Assembly (NCBI RefSeq): GCF_905475465.1
Contig: NC_062242.1
Span: 1,267,501-1,331,500, forward strand
Reading direction: 5' to 3'
Source: Pieris napi
Lineage: Eukaryota > Arthropoda > Insecta > Lepidoptera > Pieridae
DNA: 64,000 nt
Of this stretch, positions 1 to 10,486 are shown in pieces. A program made the translations under genes and the position numbers. A model generated the notes under the pieces. The model was not told the DNA's origin. It searched no databases and was given only the letters and a program-made list of their open reading frames with translations. How positions within the stretch are numbered: the first letter of the stretch is position 1; the number at the start of each line of letters is the position of its first letter.

Positions 1-295
1 GGCATCTCGGGACGCTATAGACGGGTATCCATATGAGAACATGGAGTATCAACGCGGCGACGACAACTTACCGGGAATGGTGGAAATCGTAGAATTAAAC
101 GATAATGAAATAGAGGAATTGGACGATCCAGATTATGAACCAGATAATTCCGCGGCCAGGAGCCGTGGTAATGTCGTACGTAAACGCAAACCCACAAAGG
201 AAAAGGAAAAGAAAGCGAGAAGTAGATCGAGAGGTCGTAGAACAAGGAGTCAAGCCGCCGTCGAGAAACAGAATGATGAAATATTGGTTGATTGA
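1..295 (+). CDS. C-terminal exon of an unidentified acidic/basic protein (5' partial)
   Basis: The frame is open from base 2 to a TGA at 293-295, so the true start lies left of the window. The ~97 visible residues run from a neutral stretch (DGYPYENMEYQRGDD) through an acidic segment (NDNEIEELDDPDYEPD) into a strongly basic tail rich in K and R (KRKPTKEKEKKARSRSRGRRTRSQ), then end in EILVD. This composition resembles the disordered tail of a nuclear or chromatin protein, and the basic run could be a nuclear localisation signal. That is inference from composition only. I recognise no domain. Overlapping AATAAA polyadenylation signals follow within 100 bases (380-389), so this is probably a true gene end. 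It may also be an alternative last exon of the gene that continues at 2531. Confidence 0.55.
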   Translation, partial: ASRDAIDGYPYENMEYQRGDDNLPGMVEIVELNDNEIEELDDPDYEPDNSAARSRGNVVRKRKPTKEKEKKARSRSRGRRTRSQAAVEKQNDEILVD

Positions 296-379
296 ATTAT
301 TGTTTGGCAATGACCGAATGTAAAGTCAACTATAGATAGATAAATGACGTTTAGGCGGTTATTTTTAAATGATTTTTGT

Positions 380-389
380 AATAAATAAA
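380..389 (+). promoter_or_regulatory. Polyadenylation signal pair
   Basis: Two overlapping AATAAA hexamers (aataaataaa) lie 85 bases after the stop codon at 293-295, at the usual distance for a short insect 3' UTR. Confidence 0.5.
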
Positions 390-2530
390 TATAGTCAATT
401 TAATACATGAAAAAACATTCGGTCGAATTCTTTTGTTGACAATAATAAACTTCGGCTGACAAATGATAAATTTGATAGGATTATTAGTGGCGTGGCTCGT
501 TGGTTGTGTATTTGCATTGCGTAGTCTTTTTGGCTCCATATTCGAAAAAACATCAATCACCGCTTGAAAAATGCTATGCTCTAAATGTTTCTTCTATCCT
601 TCAAAGAGCTATTTACTTTGTAGACTTATGTATTCCTGCATTAACAAATCATATATGGCAAAGATTGACAATAACGGATTTTATTCATTTATTTTACTTT
701 CGGCATCTCACGTCGATGTCTTATTGTTTAACTTTTTAATATTTAACACTATTTTTATTCACATTTTATACTAAAACTTTTTCACTGATCGTAATACAGG
801 GTATAAACTAGAAATACTTCTCTTCACTATAGCTATCAATGTTCAGTTCCTGAGTTCACTCAATTATGTCAATTATCAAAATAAATGATTGAAAACCAAT
901 TTTTTATGCGAGTGGCGTTAATTACTATGAAGTGTTGCCATTAAAGTTAGTTATGGGAGCAATTTGTTCCGTACATATTACAACCACATTTAATTCCTAT
1001 ATAAAAACTATAAGCTTTAGTTTTTTTTTTCATTTTGTTAAGTGATCTCATTCAGTACATTTTAACGCATAATTTGGCAGATATTCCCACATCACAATCA
1101 GATAAAATGGCTTGTGTACATTTTTAGTTTTCCAAAGAGATTTAAATATAGGCAATGATTATAAAGCTTTTTACTGAAATCGTTAGTCAAACAAAATGTT
1201 TTGCAAAATGTCAAATATTGTAGTGGTAGTAGATAAAATAATTTTAATATTACGCGAATTTTCATACAAATTTGAATTATCTATGCATACGTTGCCTGTG
1301 TGACATTGACACAACATTTTGTTTGACATGTGTCAGGAAACTTCAGTGCTCGATATATTTAATTGTCTTTGGTATTTTTCGCATGTCAGCGTGTGTATTT
1401 TGTGTTCGTAGTTTGTAATGTATGACTGAATTAGTGTTATTGTTTTTATACTCTTAAATAAACGATAGTTAATCCATCTTTGATTTTATTACGATATTTT
1501 AAGTTATTATGACATTTTCGGCGCTACTACGCATTTAAAGAAAAAAAAACACTTTATCACAATTTTGCTTTAAAGTACATATTTTGAAACTGGCGCGACA
1601 TTTCTGGAGATTATTTATGGTTAGCTAAAAAGATGTTTTGTTACTCACACATTCAACACCATACTCCTTGCTAAATGTAACCATACTATTTTCACCGTAA
1701 TTCGAATCAATATAGTTTTTATATTTAACAATATTTCAAAAATAATCATAACATATTTTTGGTAGAGTAAAAAATCCTATTGTTACAACTTAATGCTAGA
1801 TCTGGTCCAATATAATTTAACGTATACGTATACGAATACTCAATTAAAACAACTAAATAGTAACCGTATCACGAGTAGTAACACGCATGCGCTTCCCACA
1901 CGACGCTTGTGTAACACAATGTGAGTATATTTTATTATTTTTAGCTTAAGTAGACAAAAGTAACTTTTTATTTTGGCCTATGTAAATATGTTGGTCCTAT
2001 AATTTGCTTATTTGTTCCTTTTAACATTAGAGAAGTACTATTTCAAAGTACTGATGAATAAAAGTTTGGTTACGCAAACTGACTTTTTTCCATTTCAAAA
2101 CTTTCAATTATAACTTTGATTTTTCGTGAATTGTAATAACGTTGCTCTATACAAAATTATAAATTGCGACACTATTACAAAAGAAGGACTCTTCACTATT
2201 ACAAAGTTAGTACGGCATTTGTTATTATTACCAAACTTTTTTTAATCGATATAACATCGCGGCCAATATGACAAATGCAGTACTTACTGTTATACACGAT
2301 TTATTATTAGTTCAAGTCTTGTCAAACAAGAAAGCTCATTTCTGGATAAAGGAAGATATAATATTTTGGTATTGAAGTAGCCAATATACATTTATACAAT
2401 ACTTGTGGTCTGGGTAAAAACAAATTGATTATCACCACACAATATGTTATTTGACTGTCCTTCAAAAATTACATAATATTTTTAATCAATTGCAAATATT
2501 CCTTTTTCAATTAGCGAAAACTGTTTCCAG
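390..2530. other. Intergenic or intronic AT-rich stretch, no gene seen
   Basis: The reading frames here are short and look random (for example at 500-774). The sequence is AT-rich with no convincing repeat family. A fair splice-donor-like site, caat|gtgagt, is at 1922. It cannot be the coding donor for the exon at 2531, because the phase that fits would carry an in-frame TAA just before the donor. It could end a non-coding first exon. Confidence 0.4.
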
Positions 2531-2673
2531 GGAGGCGGTGGTTTAGTTCAACAGCTGCGCAAGAGTTACAGTCTATCGGATTTGACTGAGTGTGAGCCTC
2601 GTGAAGAGCACGCCGCCGATGAGGTCGACGATGTGTTGGCGGAACCTAGGCTTATTAGGCGCGCTGTCAAAAG
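2531..2673 (+). CDS. Internal exon, unrecognised Ser/Arg-rich protein (gene B)
   Basis: The exon is bounded by tgtttccag and aag|gtatgta and is open in frame 0 over 47 codons plus two bases. It reads GGGGLVQQLRKSYSLSDLTE, then an acidic segment (EPREEHAADEVDDVLAEP) and a basic end (RLIRRAVK). Codon use is GC-rich compared with the flanks, as expected of coding DNA. There is no Met in frame, so the start lies in an upstream exon, either outside the window or spliced from the exon at 1-295. The phase (two bases left over) joins exactly to the exon at 3875. The product is not recognised; low complexity and RKSYSLSD-type serine motifs suggest a disordered, phosphorylatable protein. Confidence 0.65.
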
Positions 2674-2879
2674 GTATGTATACCTCATCGGGGTGCTTTA
2701 AATACTAGAAGATTTTTGTTTTACTATATATTAACCACTCGCGTATGACAATAGAATGTAAGCGAAATAATGAAATGTTAATAGGTAGTGCTAGACAGGC
2801 TATTTCTAATTAATTTGCAATATTTGTTTTAAAATAAGTGTTTTTTGATGATTTGCTATTTTAAAAGAGTACTGAGAGT

Positions 2880-2995
2880 TTTTTACGCTGGATTTTTCTC
2901 TCGGCCTACACCCTCTGTCTTCTTTACCGATGAGTAGGGATGCCTACAGATTCAAATTTAATTACGTAACATATTTTATTTATTTTATAACGAAT
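2880..2995 (+). repeat. Dispersed repeat (shared with 62660-62780)
   Basis: The block 'tctcggcctacaccctctgt...gatgagtagggatgcctaca' recurs at about 62661-62775 in the same orientation with only scattered differences, followed in both places by a TTTATTTTA-rich tail. It is probably the 3' portion of a retroelement. It lies within the first visible intron of gene B. Confidence 0.6.
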
Positions 2996-3298
2996 GAATG
3001 CAATGTAACAGTCGAAGAGGGAGCCTACGTCTGGCTATACTCTCGGGGCGTAACTCTGACGATTTAGGAAATCGCTACGCTTATAAAACTAAGAAAGCCT
3101 GAGTGAGCAAATGGTACAGCCTTGGCTCGTACAGTAAGGTTTGTGCTGCTTCTCACGTGCCGGCAGCACTGAGCGAACCTTCGTGGTCAATATCTAGGGA
3201 ATAATAAATTCTCCGTTCGATGGTGATTGGTCAACAGTATCACATTAGAACACAATGTTTCTCCTTGTGCCTTTCACTGTATGTATTTTCACAACGTT

Positions 3299-3545
3299 TT
3301 TTTTATGTAATAGGCAAACGGCAAACGGGCAGGAGGCTCATCTGATGATAAGTGATACCGCCGCCCATGGACACTTACAATTCACATTGCCAGAATGCTT
3401 TGCCGGCTTTGAAAAGAATTGGCACGCTCTTTTTTTGAAGGACCCTAAGTCGAATTGTTTCGGAAATAATTCAGTTGGCAGCTGGTTCGTGGTGGTGCGC
3501 GGCAAAAACTGCCTTAGATAACGCTCAGGTGATACGGATGGTATT
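3299..3545 (+). repeat. Lepidopteran dispersed repeat LR-A
   Basis: This copy contains 'caaacgggcaggaggctcatctgatg', 'aagtgataccgccgcccatggacac' and 'gaaggaccctaagtcgaattg'. The same blocks recur, usually in the opposite orientation, near 17820, 23105, 29110, 41390, 42535, 43130, 59025 and 62211. The 88-codon reading frame over it is a chance frame inside the repeat, not a gene. Repeats of this wording are common in moth and butterfly genomes, but the class of this one cannot be settled from the window. Confidence 0.65.
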
Positions 3546-3874
3546 TTATAGGAGAGATTGTCAGTTTTTGCAAGTGTTGTTACATTTATTGTGATTTCAA
3601 ACAGATGATTTAGTAGGTTTGAAATGTGTTTTGGGTTAGTGAACTTCTTAACTAACTGTCGAACTCTACCCGTAAAAGCTGGCTTGCTGTTTTATTTATT
3701 TATAACACACACAACATTACACTTACTATTAGTTACATATGCAAATGAAAATAAGTAAAAAAATGGTTACAATTATATGAATTAGTCAGAAATATGAAAT
3801 GCACGATACATTTTTAGTCTGATTATGCATCGAATTTTAAAACGTCACGCTGATGAAAATAAATTATTTTCCAG

Positions 3875-3988
3875 CGCTTATGCGGCCCGACGCAGTGCAT
3901 CGGAGTCGAACAGCCGTCAGCCGCTTTACTTCCCCGAAGTAGACGTCGATGTCAGACCTCGACCCAGACTTGAAGAGCCAGACTTCAG
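3875..3988 (+). CDS. Internal exon of gene B
   Basis: The acceptor is attattttccag and the donor gacttcag|gtggtt. The first base completes the AG left by the exon at 2531-2673, giving Ser. The exon then reads AYAARRSASESNSRQPLYFP, EVDVDVRPRPRLEEPDF and again leaves two bases. It is rich in Ser and Arg, with no recognisable fold. The GC-rich codon use contrasts with the surrounding intron. Confidence 0.65.
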
Positions 3989-4792
3989 GTGGTTATTTTA
4001 TATATTCCGCTTGGCTGGTATTCTGTATTATCAAACTCACTTCACACACTGGCTTAACCACACTTGACACTGTTCCATAACTCAGCAAGCTCAGAAATTT
4101 ACTCATTAAATTTCAGGAAATAGATAACGAAAAAATTGTTCAAATGGATATTTTGATTTTCTTTTTATAGAACTTTCGAAAGCTGTCGATTCATCTACAC
4201 AACAACTCTTCAATGTACCCTGTTATTCATAAAAAATAAAATAGTCTAATTGCACATTTTTAACTAAAGTACTCTGTCTCTATCTGTCGAATAGTGTTTA
4301 CTATGTGATGAAAAGAGACGGGTGAGTACTTGAGAAGGCAATTGGACTAAGTCAGTCGATGATAGTCTATCTATTAAATAAAGTCATGCAAGTCACCATA
4401 TCATGTTGAATTAGCTTGGGTTAAAATGATTTTATTTGTACCATTCCATCTAATTATCAAGTACTTAATTATATTAAAGGTGCGCGTGAGGCGAGGTCCA
4501 TATAATAAATGTTTCTAGGTTAGGCTTTGCTTCTTTCTTACTGAAGGAAAAAGAAACTTAGTCTTAAACGTTTAGTAGATAATTTTGCATTGTCCGCTGC
4601 TCGCCTTGCAACTGGCTGCAGACTCCACCCACCGCGCCCGACGCAAAGAGGAGTGGCATTATTGTTTGCCTCAATATGTGAAGATCTTTATTTTGGCGTA
4701 AAATGTTGTTTATATTTAGTACATAATTTAGTTATAAGCTGTAAATCTTTTTAATAAATAAAATTAAATCAAAAATGTCCGTCCCGTTTCAG

Positions 4793-4958
4793 CCATATAA
4801 AATCGACAGAGGACATAAGCTCGGGCTACTCGAGCGCAGACAATTCGACGTCGCTAACACGAACGGCGAGCGTGGGCGCGTCAGCGAGGTCGCGAGCGAG
4901 AACTACCCGCACTACGGTCACCACCATCAAACGACCGCAGGCCGCTGAGGTCTGCTGA
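4793..4958 (+). CDS. Exon of gene B with an optional stop
   Basis: The acceptor is gtcccgtttcag. The leftover AG plus C gives Ser, followed by HIKSTEDISSGYSSADNSTS, LTRTASVGASARSR, a Thr-rich run (ARTTRTTVTTIKRP) and QAAE. After GAG at 4947-4949 there is a possible donor (gag|gtctgc). If it is not used, the frame ends two codons later at TGA 4956-4958 (…QAAEVC). If it is used, the phase is 0 and fits either the cassette exon at 5987 or the last exon at 7524. The Ser/Thr/Arg richness suggests a phospho-regulated disordered segment, which is inference only. Confidence 0.6.
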
Positions 4959-5030
4959 ATTCATTTTGATGAGATTAAATGTGGCAAATTCCATTTATTC
5001 AACAAAAATATTGAATTTGTAATCCGGGCC

Positions 5031-5280
5031 GATCAAGTATTACGTAAGCACTATTGGGGGGGTTGGGGGGAATGAGGTCTTTGATTTATTAATATTCTTA
5101 TTTGGTGACTACGTCAACAGTAATTATTTACTTTTTCACACATATTACTCACACATTGTCTATGCTTGAGGATTTCTTCAAATAATTAATATGTTTATGT
5201 ATTATTATTTTTGGAGCTTTGCTGACAAGAGGGGGGTGGGGGGAAATAATGCAGTAAAGCTGATTACGTAATATTTGAAC
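5031..5280. mobile_element. 250-bp MITE with tcaagtattacgta termini
   Basis: The left end 'gatcaagtattacgtaagc' and the right end 'gattacgtaatatttgaac' are inverted copies of each other with a few mismatches. G-runs (gggggggttgggggg; ggggggtgggggg) sit just inside each end. A second element of the same design, with C-runs, is at 61801-62073. No coding capacity is seen. The superfamily is not determined. It lies in an intron of gene B. Confidence 0.65.
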
Positions 5281-5986
5281 AGCCTCTTACAATTTTGTGT
5301 TAAATTCCTAATTTAAAAAAAAAACTATATTTTAAAATATTTAATCTCCTTTATTAATATAACATCTATGAAGTATTTGTACGCATAATGTTCCTATACG
5401 GTCTAATATCCCAATAGGGACAATATAAAGCTGTATTTAATCTTTAGTATTATGTATTGTTCTTGGAGATGTAATATAATCTAAGATGAAAGGGTTCGGT
5501 GATGAGAAACGCAGGGTAGGAATGGTGCTCGTATAGAGTTGGTGATAGAACGAAATTTATGTAAAATGTGTTTATTGGCTTGAAATATTACAATCAAAAA
5601 CTATTTATATGTAAATGTAATGGTGGTAATTCTAATGTACACAAGCGCAGTAATAAATATGAAATTCGATAAATCTTAGCTTTTCGGGTCACTGTTGCAG
5701 GCGATGTAAGATTTTTATCAAAAATATTTGACAGTATTGAATACTTAACAAAACTTGACATGCTGAAATATCAAATTTATTAAATTAATCTATAGATATA
5801 TTATAAAATTTCATTATTGTTCTGTGTAGACACCTGTTTTACTTCCATTTGAAAGTACACTATAAATTAGCACCATTATCTTCGTCTATTGCATGTTTAT
5901 AGGCATTGCTTAAGTCTGATACTGCATTTATTAGTATATTTATGAGTAATTATTCTTGATTTGGACTTAGCACTTTTTATTTAAAG

Positions 5987-7072
5987 GATAAAGAAGTTAT
6001 CGTCGAGGAGCTTTTGGAGGATGATTTTGATAACACAATGCCCCCTCTCGAGACATTATCCTCTCCTTTATATCTCTCCCACACTGTGCCACCGTTTATT
6101 TACCAATATGTTGGCGATCAAGTTAAAATCATTCAAGTTTTAGGCAATTATCCTTTGAGCTCTAACAACGAAACAAATAAAGTTAGAACTGAAAGGGTCG
6201 AAACTGATTTTGATAAAAATGAAGTAGAATTAAAAAACTTAGAAGAAACAGAAATAGATAACAATAGCAAAGAAGATAAAAGTCCGGTTGATAAACAATG
6301 CACGTTGTCAAATGATATGAATGTTAAGGAATCTGAGGTTACGCTGCCAAATGAAAAACTTATGGATGAAGCCATTCAAGAAGAGTTTATTGATACAGAA
6401 AGTAGATCTGTTAACGATGACTCCGCTGACAGTGACGATGAAGCTTCCTTTGGCACACCGGAGCCAACACCAAAATCCGTTAAAAAAATGTCAAAGGGAA
6501 AATATGGCAAAAGCAAAGCTCCTCTGCCACCTAAGGAAAACGAAAAAGCAGTACTGACAAATACTACTGAATTAGATAATTCTGAAATTCAAGATCTGCA
6601 AAACTTTGAGACCACGGAAATTTTAGATTCTAAACTCATTTTAAACGATAGTCTTAACGTAGACTCAAATCGACGATCTAAATCAAAATCGCCCGCAAGA
6701 GGAAGTGGAAGTAATCTTGGTTTTGGTAAACTATTACAATTTCCAAGTAAACTCGCTTTTTGGGCTAAAAGTGATGAGAAATCAAAATCTGATTTATCAA
6801 TATCAGCATCCGACGATAGTAAACAATCTTCGGTAAAAATGAATGACGAATTTCAAAGTTGTTTTGATATCGCCAATACTTCCAAAGAAATTTGTTTGAC
6901 AGAATCAGAAAATGCCTCCAAAGAAATAGACAAAGAAAATATTATACAAGATATAAAAGATAAGAGTGACGAATTGCAAAAATTAATCGAAGCTAAACTT
7001 GAAAGTCACCCAGAGTATAAATTTATTCCTTTAAATGATGATGTCACATTGTCAAAGAGCACAGATGTGTAA
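5987..7072 (+). CDS. Large cassette or alternative last exon of gene B (360 codons)
   Basis: A long open frame begins after ttatttaaag at 5986; a second possible acceptor, cttag at 5970, would need a different incoming phase. It starts DKEVIVEELLEDDFDNTMPP and runs to TAA at 7070-7072. The last in-frame ATG-poor stretch shows that it is an internal exon rather than a gene of its own: the first in-frame Met is at 6038. The content is acidic and disordered, with SADSDDEASFGTPEPTP, a proline patch SKAPLPPKENEK, a basic SNRRSKSKSPARG patch, the distinctive GFGKLLQFPSKLAFWAK and a final helical KSDELQKLIEAKLESHPEY. Just before the stop, acagat|gtgtaa offers a phase-0 donor at 7067 that could splice to 7524. 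The exon can thus be skipped, spliced through, or used as an end. I do not recognise the family. Confidence 0.7.
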   Translation, partial: DKEVIVEELLEDDFDNTMPPLETLSSPLYLSHTVPPFIYQYVGDQVKIIQVLGNYPLSSNNETNKVRTERVETDFDKNEVELKNLEETEIDNNSKEDKSPVDKQCTLSNDMNVKESEVTLPNEKLMDEAIQEEFIDTESRSVNDDSADSDDEASFGTPEPTPKSVKKMSKGKYGKSKAPLPPKENEKAVLTNTTELDNSEIQDLQNFETTEILDSKLILNDSLNVDSNRRSKSKSPARGSGSNLGFGKLLQFPSKLAFWAKSDEKSKSDLSISASDDSKQSSVKMNDEFQSCFDIANTSKEICLTESENASKEIDKENIIQDIKDKSDELQKLIEAKLESHPEYKFIPLNDDVTLSKSTDV

Positions 7073-7523
7073 CCCCCCTTGTTCCGTTTTATATAGCTGC
7101 GAGACAACTGAATAATCACTTTATTTTTAGTGAGTTCTTGCATGGATTTACGGTTTTTGTTTGTATTTTTTTGTGTATTCTATTATTTTTATAGACATAT
7201 ATTGATAATGATTTGTATTTTAATTTTAAAGTTATATGATTTTAACATTATAGTTCTTGAATGTTTGCTTTTTTTAGTATATTTTTCTGCACTGATAGTT
7301 TTTGTATTTTGTGTTGTTTATTTATTTAATGGTGTACCCTTACAGTTTAATATCCTTTTACTGCATGATAATCTGGTATTCAAAATGTGTTCTTAGTTTT
7401 ACATTCTAAATATGTAGTATGTTTGCCCGCTAAGTTCCTAATTAATTGACTGATACATTTATAGAACAAAATATATGTGCTTGGCTTCTTATTATTAAAA
7501 AAATATATATTTTTTATTTTCAG

Positions 7524-7589
7524 GCAGTGCTGTCGGCCTCTGCTACAATACCTCGCGCAAAAAAATCTAGTAAAAGGAAAACTCAATAA
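7524..7589 (+). CDS. Probable last exon of gene B
   Basis: A clean acceptor (ttttttattttcag) is followed by 21 codons in phase 0, AVLSASATIPRAKKSSKRKT plus Q, and a TAA. An AATAAA overlaps the stop at 7585-7590 and could serve for polyadenylation. The basic KKSSKRK tail would match a nuclear protein. Phase 0 fits donors at both 4950 and 7067. Because the exon is short, the call rests on splice sites and phase rather than on similarity. Confidence 0.5.
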   Translation, partial: AVLSASATIPRAKKSSKRKTQ

Positions 7590-8439
7590 ACACATTCATA
7601 GAGAACTAAAAATCAGTATAATTTCAATTATTTATCATCTACGCTTTTAAATAAAAATCCAAAGCAAAGCATGTTTTAATTAAAATTTGTTGTGCAATTA
7701 GAAAGTTACCAATAATATAAGCATTAAATGCAAATACTTAGTGCAATAAGGGTTTTGGTTATGAGAAAACTAATCTCAAAAATATCTTTGCTTACTGAAA
7801 TCAAACACCCGAAGGGTTTTTCTTTGAAAATATTATTTTAGCCAAAATTTGCCAAATTTTTAGTAATTGGATACTTCATTAGCATGAATAGACTAGAGAT
7901 AGAATAGATAGTTGTATGCCTTTATAAGATACTCAAGCCCAAAGAGCCTGTTCACAAATAATTTATTTCTATAAAATAGGTTGGAGGCTTCTGATATAGC
8001 GCACGATGGTGTGTGGTACTCATTAATATTTATGACATTACAATAATTAATTATAAATAAATATTTATGTAAACAAGTTTTACTATTCAGAGACCATTTA
8101 TGTTTTAACCTTATTTTGATCTGTTATAAATTAGGATTTGACATTATGTTCCTTATGTAGATTTTAATTTAGTGTAGTAGAGCACAAAATTATTATTAAA
8201 TTACCCTATTACTTGGATATTACCATGACAAATTTAAATACTATTGTAAATATATATTAATCCAAGGATTGGTTAAATATTGTAAGGGGCTTATTGCTTC
8301 CAGTGTTGTAGCCTTTGTGCACATCAATGCTCTACAATAATGTAAGTTCTCTAAGTATTTGGATAATGATGATCATATTTGCGTTTCAATGGAATAAAAA
8401 AAGATATAAAACTTTCATCTTTTATTTAACAATGATACA
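7590..8439. other. Convergent 3' region between gene B and TEX10, no gene seen
   Basis: Very AT-rich with no open frame of note. It probably holds the 3' UTR of gene B and the tail of the TEX10 transcript coming from the right. An AATAAA for TEX10 lies on the minus strand at 8426-8421, 14 bases past its stop codon. Confidence 0.4.
8421..8426 (-). promoter_or_regulatory. TEX10 polyadenylation signal
   Basis: AATAAA on the minus strand, 14 bases after the TAA at 8442-8440, giving an unusually short 3' UTR if used. Confidence 0.5.
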
Positions 8440-10486
8440 TTACAGTATTCCTCCACTTTTCAATCTTAAAGTATCAAATATATATTTTCCATGGTCACCT
8501 CTGTATTGACTTTCCATCAACTGGTTTTCAAGTAAATTCAGTGATTCAGTATCCCATGGTTTTATCCAGTACAAGAGAGATAACATCTTGTGATAATCAC
8601 TATTTGATGTGCAATCTTTGATCATAATTTTAGGGAGATTCCCAATAATACTTAATAATTTTGGTTTAAGTACAGAATTAAAAAGATTATTTTTGGTAAC
8701 AGCAAACTTGTGAAGAATATCAACAGTTTCTACTGATAATGAGTCACCAAGAAGGATATTGGGCAAATTTTTCAACCATTGCTCATACAAGACATTAGAA
8801 TGTAAATGAGACAATTTATCATTGAGGGCAATTTGACAAAGCAAACTAAATATCTGTTGCTTAAATACATCTGTTCCTTCATTTTGTAAATAAAAAGAAA
8901 TAATTTTTTGGAATAAGGTATCCATGACGGATGTGTTCTTTGTCCAACCTGTAACTTCTTTAGAGAAAGTTGTATGCAAAATCTTTAACATCCTCCTGTT
9001 AATATTTTCATCTGACTTACCAAACATTTTTTCAATGTAGTGCAACACAGATGTAATGGTTTTTCCTTCATGTTTTATATTGATATGAGGATTCAATACA
9101 ATAAATAGATAACATATTTGTAGATTTTCTGTCACTAACTTTGGATCTGTTATAACATCTTCTGTATTGTCTGCATTCTTAGCTTGCTTTGATCGAACAT
9201 TGGTAACATAAGGAAAGGAGTTACAAATATTTTGAGTAAACAGAGACTTGTATTTTTGACAAAACAAATTCTTTATTTTTGAACTTGGTGCTTTTTCATT
9301 ATAATACTTGACTATGTCCCATATTGTTGTGATCACTTCAAGTAAATGTTTCATTAAAAGTGCTGCATCTTCATTAACAACAGTTTCCATATTTCTATCT
9401 GATTTCAAGTTAGGACTTGCTTCAAGCCATGTTTCAAATAACAAGGGCATTAACGTTTCAACATATTCCCTGAACTTTTCAATTTCATCAATTTGAAGCA
9501 CACTTTCAGATGTCTTTGAAGAAAAACAAGACACCACACATGGAGATATATGAATCGGATTAAACAAGGGATAATAGTTTGGCCCATCTTTATTAAATGT
9601 CTGTATCTTTGTCTCATTTGATTTCTCCAGTTTAAAAATATTATTGTATTCTGCAAACTTTTGTAGAAAGTCTTTAAGGCGATTTAAAACCTTAACCCGC
9701 CACTTAACACTGGTAATTTGACTGTTGAGGTTAACAGTCAATGTTCTTCCTGGTTTGGCATCTGTGCGCAACTTGGAAATCATATCCAAGAAATTGGGAA
9801 TGATTTTATGAAAATCTTGTGCAGCTTTTTCAGGAGCACAAAGTAGTAGTATGTCAAGGAATAGCAAAGAGTCTTCCTGTATTCTACTATCAATGTGAGT
9901 CATGGCACTTCTTAAATAAGTAGACATTATATCAAAAAATGGTTCAATCTTTTCTGTTATAACATTTGACAATACCAAATGTATAACTTTTAAGGCTGAA
10001 TGTCTCACCTGCAATGAAAATAAATAATTTTTTATATCAGCAAATACTTTGAAGAATTATCACTCACAAATAACAAGAGCATAGCAAAGAATGAAGCCTA
10101 TAGTAGTTATTTTCACTTACAGCTTTTTCTACATTAAGTATCAAGGAGCTAACACCCTGTATCACCGGTCCTAAACTTTGTTCAAGAATTTCTGGGTTAG
10201 AATTAATGATTTCCTTTAAACCATCTAAAGCGTCAGTTCTTGAGGTTGCATTAAAATGGTTAAGTCTCGATAACAATTCCTTGACATTAAGTTTTCTTGT
10301 AGACAAGGCTTCTGACTGAACATGCTTTTTAAGTTGTTCCTTGATCACAATTTTCTTAACTTTAAAATTGGTTTTCGTAACATTGGTTCCTTTAGGTAAT
10401 TCAGGATCCTTTTTACCCTTGAGTTTAGTTTTTGACTTTTCGGCTTTAAGGAACTTTTTATGTCGCGTTGCTCCAGTTTTATGCAT
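8440..10486 (-). CDS. TEX10: TEX10/Ipi1-like rixosome subunit (ribosome biogenesis)
   Basis: Two exons, complement(join(8440..10008,10121..10486)), with a 112-bp GT-AG intron in phase 0; 644 residues. The ATG at 10486 starts MHKTGATRHKKFLKAEKSK, a basic N-terminus followed by the family signature NVTKTNFKVKKIVIKEQL (about residues 33-50). Across the splice junction comes VRHSALKVIHLVL, then PFFDIMSTYLRSAMTHI and RIQEDSLLFLDILL, which match the Ipi1/Tex10 N-terminal domain. The rest is helical-repeat-like and poorly conserved. Human TEX10 is about 930 residues, so this is a short version. Known role: nucleolar PELP1-TEX10-WDR18 (yeast Rix1-Ipi1-Ipi3) complex in ITS2 processing and 60S maturation, and heterochromatin RNA degradation. 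In-frame codons upstream of the ATG have no other Met. The neighbour NOP16 is divergent and acts in the same pathway. Confidence 0.9.

Noticed and set aside
1884..1921. First coding exon of gene B (ATG at 1888, donor at 1922)
   Set aside because: The phase does not fit the exon at 2531: joining them gives a TGA within 20 codons.
3255..3521. 88-codon open frame with a hydrophobic start, resembling a secreted peptide
   Set aside because: It is a passage through the dispersed LR-A repeat, found at many places in the window.
6014..7072. A free-standing 352-residue gene starting at 6014
   Set aside because: Position 6014 is TTG, not ATG; the frame stays open upstream to an acceptor at 5986, and the phases fit neighbouring exons, so it is an exon rather than a separate gene.
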